Shown here: positions 11,146 to 20,700 of the stretch, piece by piece
How the letters are laid out: the number at the start of each line of letters is the position of its first letter
Numbering within the stretch: position 1 is the first letter of the stretch
From: Gnetum montanum
Lineage: Eukaryota; Streptophyta; Gnetopsida; Gnetales; Gnetaceae
DNA: 64,000 bases
Assembly (NCBI GenBank): GCA_015680685.1
Contig: MNCI01029357.1
Span: 174,391-238,390, forward strand
Direction of reading: 5' to 3'
Notes under the pieces: generated by a model
The model's input: the letters and a program-made list of their open reading frames with translations, nothing else
Databases searched by the model: none
Told to the model about the DNA's origin: nothing
Program-made: the position numbers and the translations under genes

Positions 11146-14100
11146 ACCTGAGTTCGTACTTGTGTATAGAACAGTCTGAGGAAAAGATGATTGGTTGGAT
11201 TTTCAAACTCTTTTCCATCCATGTCAGCTAGTTTGAATGCCCCATTGTCGAATGCTTTGATGACAAGGTAAGGTCCTTCCCAATTGACTGAGAATTTATC
11301 CGGATGTTCATGAGCAGCTTTGAGCACGAGATCTCCTTCTTTGATGGGGCGTTTATGAATGTCATGTCGATGTTGTTGCCGTTGTTGTTTCTGATACCAT
11401 TCGATCTAATCGAGTGCGCATACGCACTCTTCTTCCACCGAGTCCAGGTCAGTGATGCGTAAATCATTGTTTTTCTCGTCATCGAGGAGTCCGGAGAGCG
11501 TGATCCTTAGAGATGGTACCTGTAATTCCAAAGGTAAAACAGCTTCTGAACCGTAAACAAGACTGTACGGAGTTTTACTTGTCGAAGTCCGATGTGTAGT
11601 ACGGTATGCCCACAATGCATACACCAGTTGTTCGTGCCATTTTCGTTTACATTGGGCAAGTGTTTTCTTGAGTATTGTGATGATTGTCTTATTTGTTGCT
11701 TCCTCCTGTCCATTGCTCTGAGGATAGTAAGGGGATGAGAATGAATGTTTGATCCCTAGACTATCACAAAACGTTTTGGTCTCGGCACTGCTGAATTGTG
11801 GCCCATTGTCAGTGACGATAGTCATGGGAATGCCGAAACGGGTCACAATGTTCTCGAGGATGAAGTGGCACACGTGTTTGGAGGTAGTTTTTTAAAGGGG
11901 TGCAGATTCTACCCATTTGGTGAAATATTCAGTTGCTGTTATGATAAAACTATGCCCAGCAGAAGATGTGGGTGTTATCGGACCTATAAGGTCCAATCCC
12001 CATTTTTGGAAGGGCCATGTGATTTGCGTTGTATGCAACTTGTTTGGTGGTACATGGATTAGATTACTATGTTTTTGACACGTACCACACGTTTTGACTT
12101 TAGACAAGCAATCATACTCCATGTGTGGCCAATAATAGCCTAAGCATCTTATTTTGGTTGCCATTGCCTTTGGTGCAACGTGTCCCCCGCATACTCCGTC
12201 GTGCACTTGTTCGACAATTGTTCGGGCCTTAGCACTATTGACGCATGTTAGCAGTATGCCTTCATAGGATCGGCGGCACAATGTATCCCCTATTAATGTG
12301 TACTGTTTAGAGCGCTTGCGCACTGCATCCTTTTGCGCATTGGTTAAATGTTGGGGCGTTTCACCGCGCAGGAGGTATTCTTTCACATCGTCGTACCACT
12401 CGTTAGCATGTGTTGTGTTGACAGACGTGACTGGTAACGTGTCGAGAGTATTGGTTATGGGCTCAGTGCAACTGGTTACGGAGCTTGGCAATGCATGAAA
12501 CATGTCAGGGGATATGTTTAGTGCTAAGGTCGCTAATGCGTCTGCAATAGTATTGTCATTTCTAGAGACATGTTGGACATCGACATTTTCAAATCGTTTA
12601 AGAAGGTGTTTAGCCAAATCACAGTATGGTTGTAAATGTTGCGCTTTGCATGTATAGACATCCGTGACTTGGTTTACGACTAATTGTGAGTCTCCTCTGA
12701 CTACAAGCCGTGTAATGTCTAAGGCTAGTGCGGCCGCAAGACCTCTGAGAAGACCTTCATACTCTGTTATGTTGTTAGTACAATGGAAATTGAAGCGATA
12801 GGCGAAAGGCTTAATTTCTCCTGAGGGATATGTTATTACAGCGGTAGCACTTCCTCCTCGGGAGGTGGATGCCCCATCAAAATTTAGAATCGCATCGTAA
12901 TCATTTGGCACCGTGTCTATTGCGTTTATATTTTCATCTGGGAATTCGAGTTCTATCGTGCCGGGATCATACGTTGGTGACGTGGTCATTTGATTCGCTA
13001 TGGCTTGACCCTTTACTGATGATTGTGTCACATAGTGTAGGTCGAACTCAGCTATGATTGCCTTCCAACGAGCTATCCTGCTTGATTCATAGATGTTTCC
13101 GGTTATAGCTCTGAGCACATTATCTTTGCAAATTATGTTAACTTGATTTTGGAATAGATAATGTCGCCATTTTTTTAAAGAGAAAACTAAAGCTAAGCAT
13201 GAATTTTCTACATCATTGTATCTCTTTTCGTGGGCAACCATTGCATGACTCAGGTAGTATACAGGTACCTCAATTCCGTCATCTCGTTTTTGGCAAAACA
13301 TGGATGCAATCGATGATTCTAATGTTGCCAAGTAGATGTAAAACGGCCTATCATTTTTGGGTGGGAATACGGTGGGTAACCGAGCGAGTGCTGTTTTAAT
13401 GTTGTCAAATGCTTCTTGGCACTGCGGTGTCCATTCAAAACGGGTGTTTTTGCGTAGTAGGTGGTTCATAGGTGTAAGTTTTCCCGTCAAATTTTCTATG
13501 AACCTCCTGATGAACTGCAAGCGACCCTGTAGCCCTCGAAGTTCGGTCAGATTGCTAGGTGGTTTCAGATTTATAACGGCTCTAACCTTATCTGGGTCTA
13601 CCCGTATCCCTACCTCTGAGGCTACGAAACCCAGCATTTTACCTGTTTTGACACCGAAGACACATTTCTTTGGATTGAGCCTTAGCTCGTACTTTAAACA
13701 ACGTTTTAACACTAAGTCAAGATCTCGTACGTGTTGTTCTAGTGATTTCGATTTGACCACTATGTCATCTACGTAATCGTTGAGCGAGTGTAATATGTAA
13801 TCGCTAAAAATGTATGTCATCGCCCTTTGATACGTGGCCCCAGCGTTCTTGAGACCAAAAGGCATCATTGTGTAACAAAAGGTTCCCCAAGGTGTCATGA
13901 AAGTAGTTCAGAGCTGGTGTTCTGGATTAATGCGTATCTAGTTGTATCCCGAGAACCCGTCCATAAAGGATAACAGGGCGTGCCCAGCAGTTGAGTCAAC
14001 TAGTTGATCAATGCTGGGTAAGGGGAAGTCATCCTTTATGGTGGCTACGTTGAGGTCCCGGAAGTCAATGCACAAGCGGATGCTTCCGTTCTTTTTTGGG

Positions 14101-14636
14101 ACTATAACCATGTTTGACACCCATTCGGCGTAGTCAACGGCCCTAATGAAACCAGCTTGATAGAGCTTGGTAATCTCACTGCGAACTGCTAACGCCACTT
14201 CAGGTTTGACCTTTCTTGATTTCTGTTTTATTGGCCTTAGTTTTGGATCCAAGATTATGTTGTGCTGGATGATACGAGGGTCTAATCCGGGCATGTCTAC
14301 GTAGGACCACGCGAATGCTTTTATATTATCTTTAAGTATGTTTTCTATATCTTTAGCTAGACATGGTTCTAGTAACGCACTTAACTTTAGGATTTTGACC
14401 TCCCCGTTGGGCATGGTGATGGGAGTCTCAATTAGAGGATCTTCAGTAATGTTTTCGGCTTCAATGTCGAGGGACTTTGTCATTCCCTCATATTCCTAAA
14501 CTGTTTGTTGTGTTGAGGCTATGATCATGTCGTTTACTGATGAGCTTGCATAAACGAGACTCGCGTCGATGTTCCTTTCAACTGGACTGTATGGTCCGTC
14601 CATGACCAACGGACTGGTTAAGCAATTGCAATCCAT
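11124..14636 (-). pseudogene. B1 pol: RT, RNase H, archaeal-type RNase H, integrase
   Basis: One frame throughout, interrupted only by in-frame stops: near 14500, two between 13938 and 13899, near 11890 and near 11405. RT shows the FPLPSIDQL and FMDGFSGYN motifs and an intact YVDD loop (13764-13775). A first RNase H follows. About 12905-12530 is a second, archaeal-type RNase H (ILNFDGASTSRGG, ITEYEGLL, RGDSQLVVNQV), the mark of Tat/Ogre elements. Integrase has an HHCC module (HDGVCGGH...CGTCQKH, about 12210-12090) and DDE residues in GLDLIGPIT, VTDNGPQF and NGQEEATNK. The end at 11124 follows a WEGPYLVIKAF segment. It would copy RNA to DNA in cytoplasmic particles and insert it in the nucleus, but the stops make this copy dependent on readthrough or helper proteins. 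Confidence 0.93.
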
Positions 14637-14647
14637 TAGGGAAGTTC

Positions 14648-14690
14648 CTGTCAATAAGCAAAGAGTTTGGTAAGATAGCGGAGGTCATTT
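14648..14690 (-). promoter_or_regulatory. Possible sense-strand splice acceptor before RT
   Basis: Minus strand reads TGCTTATTGACAG/GAACTTCC just upstream of the pol frame (AG at 14648-14649). Ogre elements are known to splice an intron between protease and RT, and this sits at the matching place. The donor would have to lie near 20420, where GTCAGT is only a weak match. Tentative. Confidence 0.25.
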
Positions 14691-14738
14691 TACGCTTTTT
14701 GGCATTCTTTTAGTGTATATGCATGAAAGTGAGTCAAC

Positions 14739-14975
14739 ATGACAGTGAACGGCAGTTTAACGCCTTATCGGGCGACGAACGGCAGTTTAATGCCTTACCG
14801 GGCGATGAACTGTAGTTTAACGTCTTACCGGGCGACGAACGGCAGTTTAACGCCTTACCAGGCAACGAACGGTAGTTTAACGCCTTACCGGGCGACGAAC
14901 GGCAGTTTAACGCCTTACCGGGCGACGAACGGCAGTTTAACGCCTTACCGGGCGACAAACGGCAGTTTAGTGCCA
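14739..14975 (+). repeat. AGTTTA-motif array 2, 30-bp unit (before RT)
   Basis: Eight tandem 30-bp units of the type GGCAGTTTAACGCCTTACC followed by GGGCGACGAAC. As 30 is a multiple of 3, both strands show open repetitive frames (GSLTPYRATN on plus, KALNCRSSPG on minus). I treat these as by-products, not genes. It lies between RT and the promoter of the antisense gene. Confidence 0.92.
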
Positions 14976-15084
14976 AAATCTGTTGTATGTGTCGTTTTTG
15001 TATGTAAATTTTGCATCTTTTTTAAAAAATTCAAAGCGAATTCGAAAAGCACGAAAAACGAGGCAAAAAGCAAGAAAAATGGGA

Positions 15085-15138
15085 AAGCCGCGGCGGCGGC
15101 GGCGGCGTCAGCGTCGGCGTGACCGCGCTATAAAAAGG
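15085..15138 (+). promoter_or_regulatory. Promoter of the antisense gene (GC-rich stretch and TATA box)
   Basis: TATAAAAAGG at 15129-15138 follows a GC-rich GGCGGCGGC run. It faces the antisense gene whose first ATG is at 15399, giving a 5' leader of roughly 240 bases if transcription starts about 30 bases downstream. It is on the plus strand, opposite to gag-pol. Confidence 0.6.
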
Positions 15139-15200
15139 GAGGCAGGGGCGTCATTTTGTCATTCGGTTGTCTGAGCGTGAGCGTGAACTAAGCGAAACCC

Positions 15201-15398
15201 CAGCGTACACGCCGCAGACAGCATACACGCCGCGAAGACCCCAGCGTACACGCTGCAGACAGCATACACGCCGCGAAGACCCCAGCATACACGCCGCAGA
15301 CAACATACACGCTGCGAAGACCCCAGCGTACACGCCGCAGACAGCATACACGCCGCGAAGACCCCAGCGTACACGCTGCAGACAGCATACACGCCGAG
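15201..15398 (+). repeat. 41-bp tandem array in the leader of the antisense gene
   Basis: Five copies starting at 15201, 15242, 15283, 15324 and 15365, an exact 41-bp period. Each unit has two GCGTACACGC-type near-palindromes. The array ends at the ATG of exon 1. Repetitive frames on both strands (for example 15159-15498) are by-products of the array. Confidence 0.93.
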
Positions 15399-15529
15399 AT
15401 GGGCAGAGGCAAAGAACTAGAGGGCCGAGGCCAGAAAGGACCTGAACTGACATTCGCCGAGGAGAGTCAAGCAATGCTGCAGGGTCTACCCCGCCCAAGC
15501 GTCCCCGCCTGGCCCGAATCTTCTAGCAG
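15399..15529 (+). CDS. Antisense gene, exon 1
   Basis: Starts with ATG directly after the 41-bp array, encodes 43 residues (MGRGKELEGRGQKGPELTFA...) and ends at AGCAG/GTAGGC. Its phase joins exon 2 in frame through a split arginine codon. The residues are polar and proline-rich with no domain. Choice of this ATG rests on the downstream splice fit and the TATA box. Confidence 0.6.
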
Positions 15530-18500
15530 GTAGGCCTTTGACCCTGTTTTCAATGATTTTCCGCAGTGTAGGGTTTCGGCGTGTACGCCGAGCGTGAAGG
15601 GCTAGTGTCGGCGTGAACGCCGCGTGCATTGTTTTCGGCGTAGGGCTTTTAGGGTTTGCACGACTGTTTTTTTTTCGCACGCCGGGCGTATACGCCGAGC
15701 GTGACTTGTTTTTCGCATGCCGGGCGTATACGCCGAGCGTGACTATTTTTTCGCACGCCGGGCGTATACGCCGAACGTGATTGTGTTTTTTTCGCACGCC
15801 GGGCGTATACGCCAAGCGTGACTTGTATTTCGCACGCCGGGCGTATACGCCGAGCGTGACTGTTTTTTCGCACACCGGGCGTATACGCCGAGCGTGACTG
15901 TGTTTTTTCACACACCGGGCGTATACGCCGAGCGTGACTATTTTTTCGCACGCCGGGCGTATACGCCGAGCGTGACTGTGTTTTTTCGCACGTCGGGCGT
16001 ATACGCCGAGCGTGACTATTTTTTCGCACGTCGGGCGTATACGCCGAGCGTGACTTGGAAATTTTCTGTAAACGTCTGAAAATATTTTAAAATGAAGTCT
16101 CTTGGGTGTTGACTTTTGGTGTTGTTTGATGGTTTGCAGAGACGTTGAATCTCCCGTTCTCGTGATTGAATTGGTTGGCGTCCTGACATGGTTCGGTCCT
16201 CTAGACAGTAGTGATCCGCCCCCGAATTTAACCATTGAGCGTAATGGGGTTTGGTTCCGGGACGGGGCTTGTGGATTCTTGGCCTTCTTGCTAGATCATT
16301 TCGATGTCGTAGTTTGGTCTCATCTAGGCGAAGATGCGGCTCGAAGCATCATCGAGGCCATGCTACCCGGCGCATCAGAAGGCGTCAGGATGTTCATGGA
16401 GGATGTTGATGAAGGGCCGCTCGTCGCCGAAGATGTTCCTCCCGGTGGCCCGAGATCGGCGCGTCGATTGACATGTGTGTGGGACCGGCTGCCGCGGGGA
16501 CCCAACTACATTAACAACACATTATTCTTATCTGGCCGCGCGCACACCTTGTTCCAGAATCCGCCGGGCACAGTATACAGGGTGGAAAGGTAATCTCGTC
16601 TTAACACTGATTATTCGTTTGTTTTTCACGTTCAAGTATTTGCTCTTGTTTTGACACGTGTTCGTCTCTTGCAGGCCAAAAATTATGCCAGATGGAGCCT
16701 ACTTGGGCGATGATGGGATTGGGTTGGCACGCACGGCTGTGGAAGCATTCATGGTGGGTCCCACTCTGCGTGGGACCGTCTTGGCCCATACGAGGGACGC
16801 CATGAGGCATTTCCCCAAGAAGTTTTCGAAGGCGTTCGCACAATGTGCCGCGCGTGGTTGGTTACATGCTGATTGGGCCCCTAATGGGCCAATCTTCCCA
16901 TCCGCTTCCGATTTGGCTGAGACTCCAAGGTCCAACACTGAAAGTAAGTAGACATGCTTCCTAAGTGTCACGTTTAATTTGGTCAATTGCTAAGTGTCAA
17001 TTTGAAAAGAAGAGCTTGGGTTTGTCCTTGCAGCTGGCGCCACCTCGGGCGGGGGTTCTCTTGTGACTGGGAGGATGGAGGCTACTCTTTCATTGAAATT
17101 TGGAGAGACCAGCGCCGCCCATAAGTGGTTGCGGAAGAAGGCTCCGCCGTCTATTGTTGCTTGCCTGGAGCATGCCGGCCTCACAGCGCTCTTTCTTGCC
17201 CCTAGCCAAATGTTTCTATAGCGGAGATGATCGGGGTTATAGATTCATTCGATAGATCTGTCTCTTGCTATAGCACCCGTATTAGGGGCGTGAAAGTGAC
17301 TTTTGAACTGTCCCCTCAATTTCTCGCGGATTTGTTTGGTGTGCCTACCAGTGGCGTGAAAGTCGTCATGGACAGGACGCATAAAGAAATTGATATGATC
17401 CGTGATTTGGAGGACTGGCTAGGGATTAAGAAAGGTACCAAGGGGTTCCCAATGCAGGGGAAAACGAAAGTTGAAGAAGTTAACGAACTCTATCCCCTAT
17501 TTAGAGCGCGTTTATTTCCAAAGACCCTATCACAAATTAAGAGTTTCGGTGTGGAAGCTGTACGAGTAATGCGCACCATTCTGGAGGCCGGTGTGCGTTA
17601 TAACTGGGCAAAATTTTTGTTAGCAGGGATGACCAAGGATATAGAGCGAATGCGCTCAAATATAGAGGTGCAGTCTCATTTTACATTTGCTTTCTTTGCT
17701 GGCTACATCCGTCGCTTGGCTGAATTCTTGGTGGTTCGTGGGGAAGGCAAATTTGTCTTGCGTGATAGGTATCAGCTATCTCGCCCCTGGTTGAACCACT
17801 TATTTGACACGGCTAAGTCCCAAGACGCCCCCGAGGGGATTGATGAATCCCATACGATCACCACGGGTGGGTCATCTGGGCCCTCGCTCCACACACGTGA
17901 CAGCTTAGGGGCGGAACCCGATGAAGTACCTCCAACTTCAAGGAAGGCGGAGCGGGTAGTAAAGGAGATAATTGGCAAAGCGAAGTCCAGATTGGGAAAG
18001 CGGGACAGCATAGCAGAGGGAACTAGCGAAATTGAGCAACCCAGAGTTAAACAAATTCGATTTAAGATTCCTGGTAAACCTCTTATTTTTGTTTTACTTG
18101 TCTTGTACATAGTTTTAACTATTACTGGTTGTATGTGGCTGACCTTGTTTGCTTTGAGTTGAGCAGTTAAAAGACACGATCTGCAAACCATACCGGAGGA
18201 TGAGGAGTTGACCGACCTGACGGGAGGAACTGAACCGCTAGGGGAGGGAACTGGCGGAACCGGAGGGACAGAACCCCTAGATGATCAAGCGGAGACTGCC
18301 GAAATGTTGGACAAGTTTCTTATAGGGAACCTTGATCTTGGAGACCCTCCGACGCAAGAGGAGATCAGAATGAACGGTGTGTCTCCTTACTTAATTGTAT
18401 TGCTTAATACATTCTTGGATTACCTCGTTGTGAACGTTTTTGCGTTTGATACAGAGGAAAGTGAGACCGTCCCAGAGAAGGAGCCAAAGATCCCACCCGA

Positions 18501-19743
18501 AGCGCCTCCAAAGGTTAGCACCTCGCGCACTGATGGACCTTTTACTTGGATGGAGATGCCAAGCAAAAGGGATTTTGTAGCTGGGGTGGCCGAGGAGGTT
18601 GTTGAACGGATCGCGGGGATCAACCCTGACATAGGTATGTATAGAAAGAATTGTATTATGTTAGGATTTGATATTCAGCTCTGTCTGTTTCAACATTTGT
18701 TGTTTTTTTTTTGGACAGGTGCCCAACTGAGGTGGGACCCATCTGAACCCGTCACTATGGAGAGCTTGCCTACACTTTCCCCTGAAGTTGAACAAGTGCC
18801 AAGGCCTATTTTCGAAGAGGTAGCAGAGGGCTTTGTTCATAACGCCAAAACTGTATGGACGTGTAGGCGCTCTATTGAACAATTGTGGCTCCAAATTCAA
18901 GCGCAGGAAAAGGAGAATGCTGCATTGTCAAAGGAACGTGACGATTTGAAGGCCTGGTATGAGTTCGCCGCAGCTAGATTAAACAATGATCGCTCTTGGC
19001 GGACCTCAGAAGTCACGTATACCAGATATTGGGACCTACTGAACCGCCATGCAGGGCTGATACGGAAACTGGGGGAGCGCAGGGCCCAAATTGATTTACT
19101 GAACACCAAGTGCCAAGATTGGAAGGCTTTTGCCTCCAAGGTACGCAAATGGGGGCAGGATGAGAAGAACCACAAACATCAGTATAAGAAGTCGCTAAAA
19201 GAGACATCTATCGACAATTAGAAATGTTTGTGGAAGGCCTTGGTCTGCGCTCCGCCTTTGACACCTTCGCCCAGAACACAATTGTGGAGATGGAATCTCC
19301 TAAGCGGCGGATAACCATAGCTTCTGGGGAGGTGTCAGTGGGAGAGTTTCCTTTGAAGCATCCCACCTGGACAGATATCGACAAGGGAAAGGCCCTGGCG
19401 GATATCGACTTGGGTCTCGATGGGACGGACTGGGCAACTATTCCTGAGGAGGAGATCCTGCGACGACTTGAGTTCGGCTTGGGAGGACCTTCTATTGTAA
19501 GCATTTTCTCTTTTTTAAAGGTTTGAAATTTTGACGTTTACTCATCATTCATTTTCTTTATTCATTTTCATATATATATTTTTTTATTTCTTTGTTTCTT
19601 TTGTTGTCGTGTGTTGATTATTCCCTCTTTGATCTTTTCAGGATGAAGGTGGGGACAAGACTGGAGAAGCTGGCCCCAGTGGGGCAGGGGAACCTGATGT
19701 TGGTGGGCCCGAGGAGGATGACCCTCCTGCCCCAAACGCTTAG
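15399..19743 (+). CDS. Antisense gene of B1: degenerate HAD/FCP1 domain, PMD-like region and coiled coil
   Basis: I reconstruct eight exons: 15399-15529, 16140-16589, 16675-16943, 17034-18073, 18167-18376, 18455-18634, 18719-19496 and 19642-19743. All introns have GT...AG ends and matching phases; the two near 18.4 and 18.7 kb are multiples of three and open, so they may be retained. The product is about 1,050 residues. Exons 2-3 resemble FCP1/NIF-type HAD phosphatases but lack the catalytic acids; exon 4 resembles the plant mobile domain; exon 7 is a coiled coil; exon 8 is acidic. Two apparent one-base frameshifts (17206-17218 and near 19190) break this copy. It is encoded against gag-pol and has its own TATA box. 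Extra ORFs, some antisense, are known in Tat/Ogre elements. The function is unknown; I infer a role in the element's own regulation or targeting. Confidence 0.75.
15570..16065 (+). repeat. Palindrome array in intron 1 of the antisense gene
   Basis: Ten copies of GGGCGTATACGCC with starts of GCGTATACGC at 15686, 15724, 15762, 15803, 15841, 15879, 15919, 15957, 15997 and 16035. Spacing is mainly 38 bp with interposed 40-41 bp. Each unit also has a T-rich run and CGAGCGTGAC. GCGTATACGC is a perfect palindrome, conserved in all ten copies. Long frames such as 15486-16235 on the minus strand are repeat by-products. Confidence 0.92.
16140..16943 (+). CDS. Antisense gene, exons 2-3: FCP1/HAD-like domain without catalytic residues
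   Basis: Exons 16140-16589 and 16675-16943 join at an arginine codon (GAAAG/GTAATC...TTGCAG/GCC). Matches to FCP1/NIF-type HAD proteins in order: VLVIELVGVL at the place of the DxDxT nucleophile motif, GFLAFLLDHFDVVVWSH at the hydrophobic strand ending in Ser, NNTLFLSGRAHTLFQNPPGT at the DD motif, and DGAYLGDDGIGLARTAVEAF at the C-terminal part. The nucleophile DxD is E-L-V and the DD pair is SG, so phosphatase activity should be lost. The B2 copy (28550-28847) lacks the DD as well (FIAHH). I read this as a captured host domain that has become a non-enzymatic fold. Confidence 0.65.
17034..18073 (+). CDS. Antisense gene, exon 4: plant-mobile-domain-like region
   Basis: Begins after TTGCAG at 17033 and continues the exon 3 frame (HKWLRKKAPPSIVACLEHAG), then shifts frame between 17206 and 17218 and reads on as IGVIDSFDRSVSCYSTRI. 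The pattern (AGL followed by a conserved hydrophobic run, then ...RGVKVTFELSPQFLADLFGV) resembles the N-terminal part of the plant mobile domain and related putative plant transposon proteins, in which a helix pair precedes a GLP/GVP turn. The later part is helical and charged. It ends IRFKIP at a GTAAAC donor. Family assignment is by eye and could be wrong. In B2 this exon appears to be missing. Confidence 0.5.
18167..19743 (+). CDS. Antisense gene, exons 5-8: linker, coiled coil and acidic tail
   Basis: Exon 5 starts at 18167 in phase after GAGCAG. Residues from about 18840 to 19200 form a coiled coil (SIEQLWLQIQAQEKENAAL, then LGERRAQIDLLNTKCQDWKAF) with a distinctive QDWK...WGQ..KNHKH motif that is kept in B2 (29740-29815). 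A one-base shift near 19190 moves the frame to MFVEGLGLRSAFD at 19224. After the intron 19497-19641 the last exon is acidic, glycine- and proline-rich (GGPEEDDPPAPNA) and ends with TAG at 19743. The last exon is found again in B2 (30262-30324) and B3 (52358-52430). No known family was recognised for the coiled coil. Confidence 0.65.
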
Positions 19744-19969
19744 TGTTTTAAAATTTTCTTTGTTCTTCAATTCGAACTTGCACTGAAATTGTAACTCGAA
19801 CATTACGCGATGAACAAAGATTGTTGATTGTATGTAACAACATGCGTATATATGTAAATATATTTTTGTTGATTTTGAGTTTATCATGGCGTAGAAATGT
19901 AAAATGTTTTGGTTTGTTTTCTGTTTTAAGTGCAATACAAGAAGCGATTAAAAGTAGAATGGAAATGGT

Positions 19970-20360
19970 GATACTAGTTTATGGCCATTTCGGGCCCCAT
20001 GCGTAGTTTATGGCCATTTCAGGCCCCATGCGTAGTTTATGGCCATTTCGGGCCCTATGCGTAGTTTATTGCCATTTCGGGCTACATGTGTGACTAAGGA
20101 ATTTTTTTTTTTGGAACATGCGGGTAGATTTCTAGGGTAACTGATCATGGCTGATCGTGGCTAGTTTTATGTCATTGCGTACATAATAGTTTAGTGTCAT
20201 TTCGGACTGGGAGTGGCTTTTAATTGTTTTTGTTTTGCTGTTTTATCATAGTTTAATGTCATTTCGGACTTCTTATAGTTTAACGTCATTTCGGACTGCT
20301 TATAGTTTAACGTCATTTCGGACTTCTTATAGTTTAACGTCATTTCGGACTTAGAGTTTG
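19970..20360 (+). repeat. AGTTTA-motif arrays 3 and 4 (between antisense gene and protease)
   Basis: Four 28-30-bp units of AGTTTATGGCCATTTCGGGCC type at 19975-20085, then about six units of AGTTTAACGTCATTTCGGAC type at 20165-20355. The arrays fill the gap between the convergent 3' ends of the antisense gene (19743) and the protease frame (20365). Confidence 0.9.
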
Positions 20361-20364
20361 TTTT

Positions 20365-20697
20365 CTATTTTAATTGTTTTTTGATATTCTTTATTTTTAT
20401 GTCAGAGGGTGTACTGACAGGCATGATTTTATACTCAGCGTCTCCCTCACTAATCACGTTGAATGGCAACTCGGCCCAGGAGTTGTTTGTTAGAATGTTT
20501 TCGGTGATTGTATTGTCGAGTGTTTCAGCATCGGTTGTTGTTTCCGTGTTATCTTCTTCGCGAGGCCGCAGGTGCGGTGTGTTAGGCAGAGGCGTTTCAG
20601 TTTTGGGAGATTTTCGATCTATGTTAGAAGGCTTGCCGTTTACTAGTGATCGGGGATCCTTGTCACTTTGATTAGGCTTTTCGAGCTCTATTTCCAA
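20365..20697 (-). pseudogene. B1 post-protease module
   Basis: 110 open codons in the same frame as the protease, one stop codon downstream of it (20701-20703). Acidic and polar, with a conserved SWAELPFNVISEGDAEYKI segment. The same WAELPF segment is present in B2 (near 31000) and, as WEELPF, in B3 (near 53600), so it belongs to the polyprotein of this lineage. No domain recognised. It could be the C-terminal extension of protease or the first half of a split pol. Confidence 0.55.
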
Positions 20698-20700
20698 CCC

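Noticed and set aside
14734-14976. Open frames with a 10-residue period (GSLTPYRATN, KALNCRSSPG)
   Set aside because: Explained by the 30-bp tandem repeat, whose length is a multiple of three.
15201-16065. Regular repeats of 38-41 bp that look like a CRISPR array
   Set aside because: Spacers are not unique, there are no cas genes and the genome is a plant; these are simple tandem repeats.
15151-16235. Open frames rich in VCCLRRVCWG or RRIRPACEK repeats on the minus strand
   Set aside because: By-products of the 41-bp and 38/40-bp arrays; the plus-strand splice model explains the region better.
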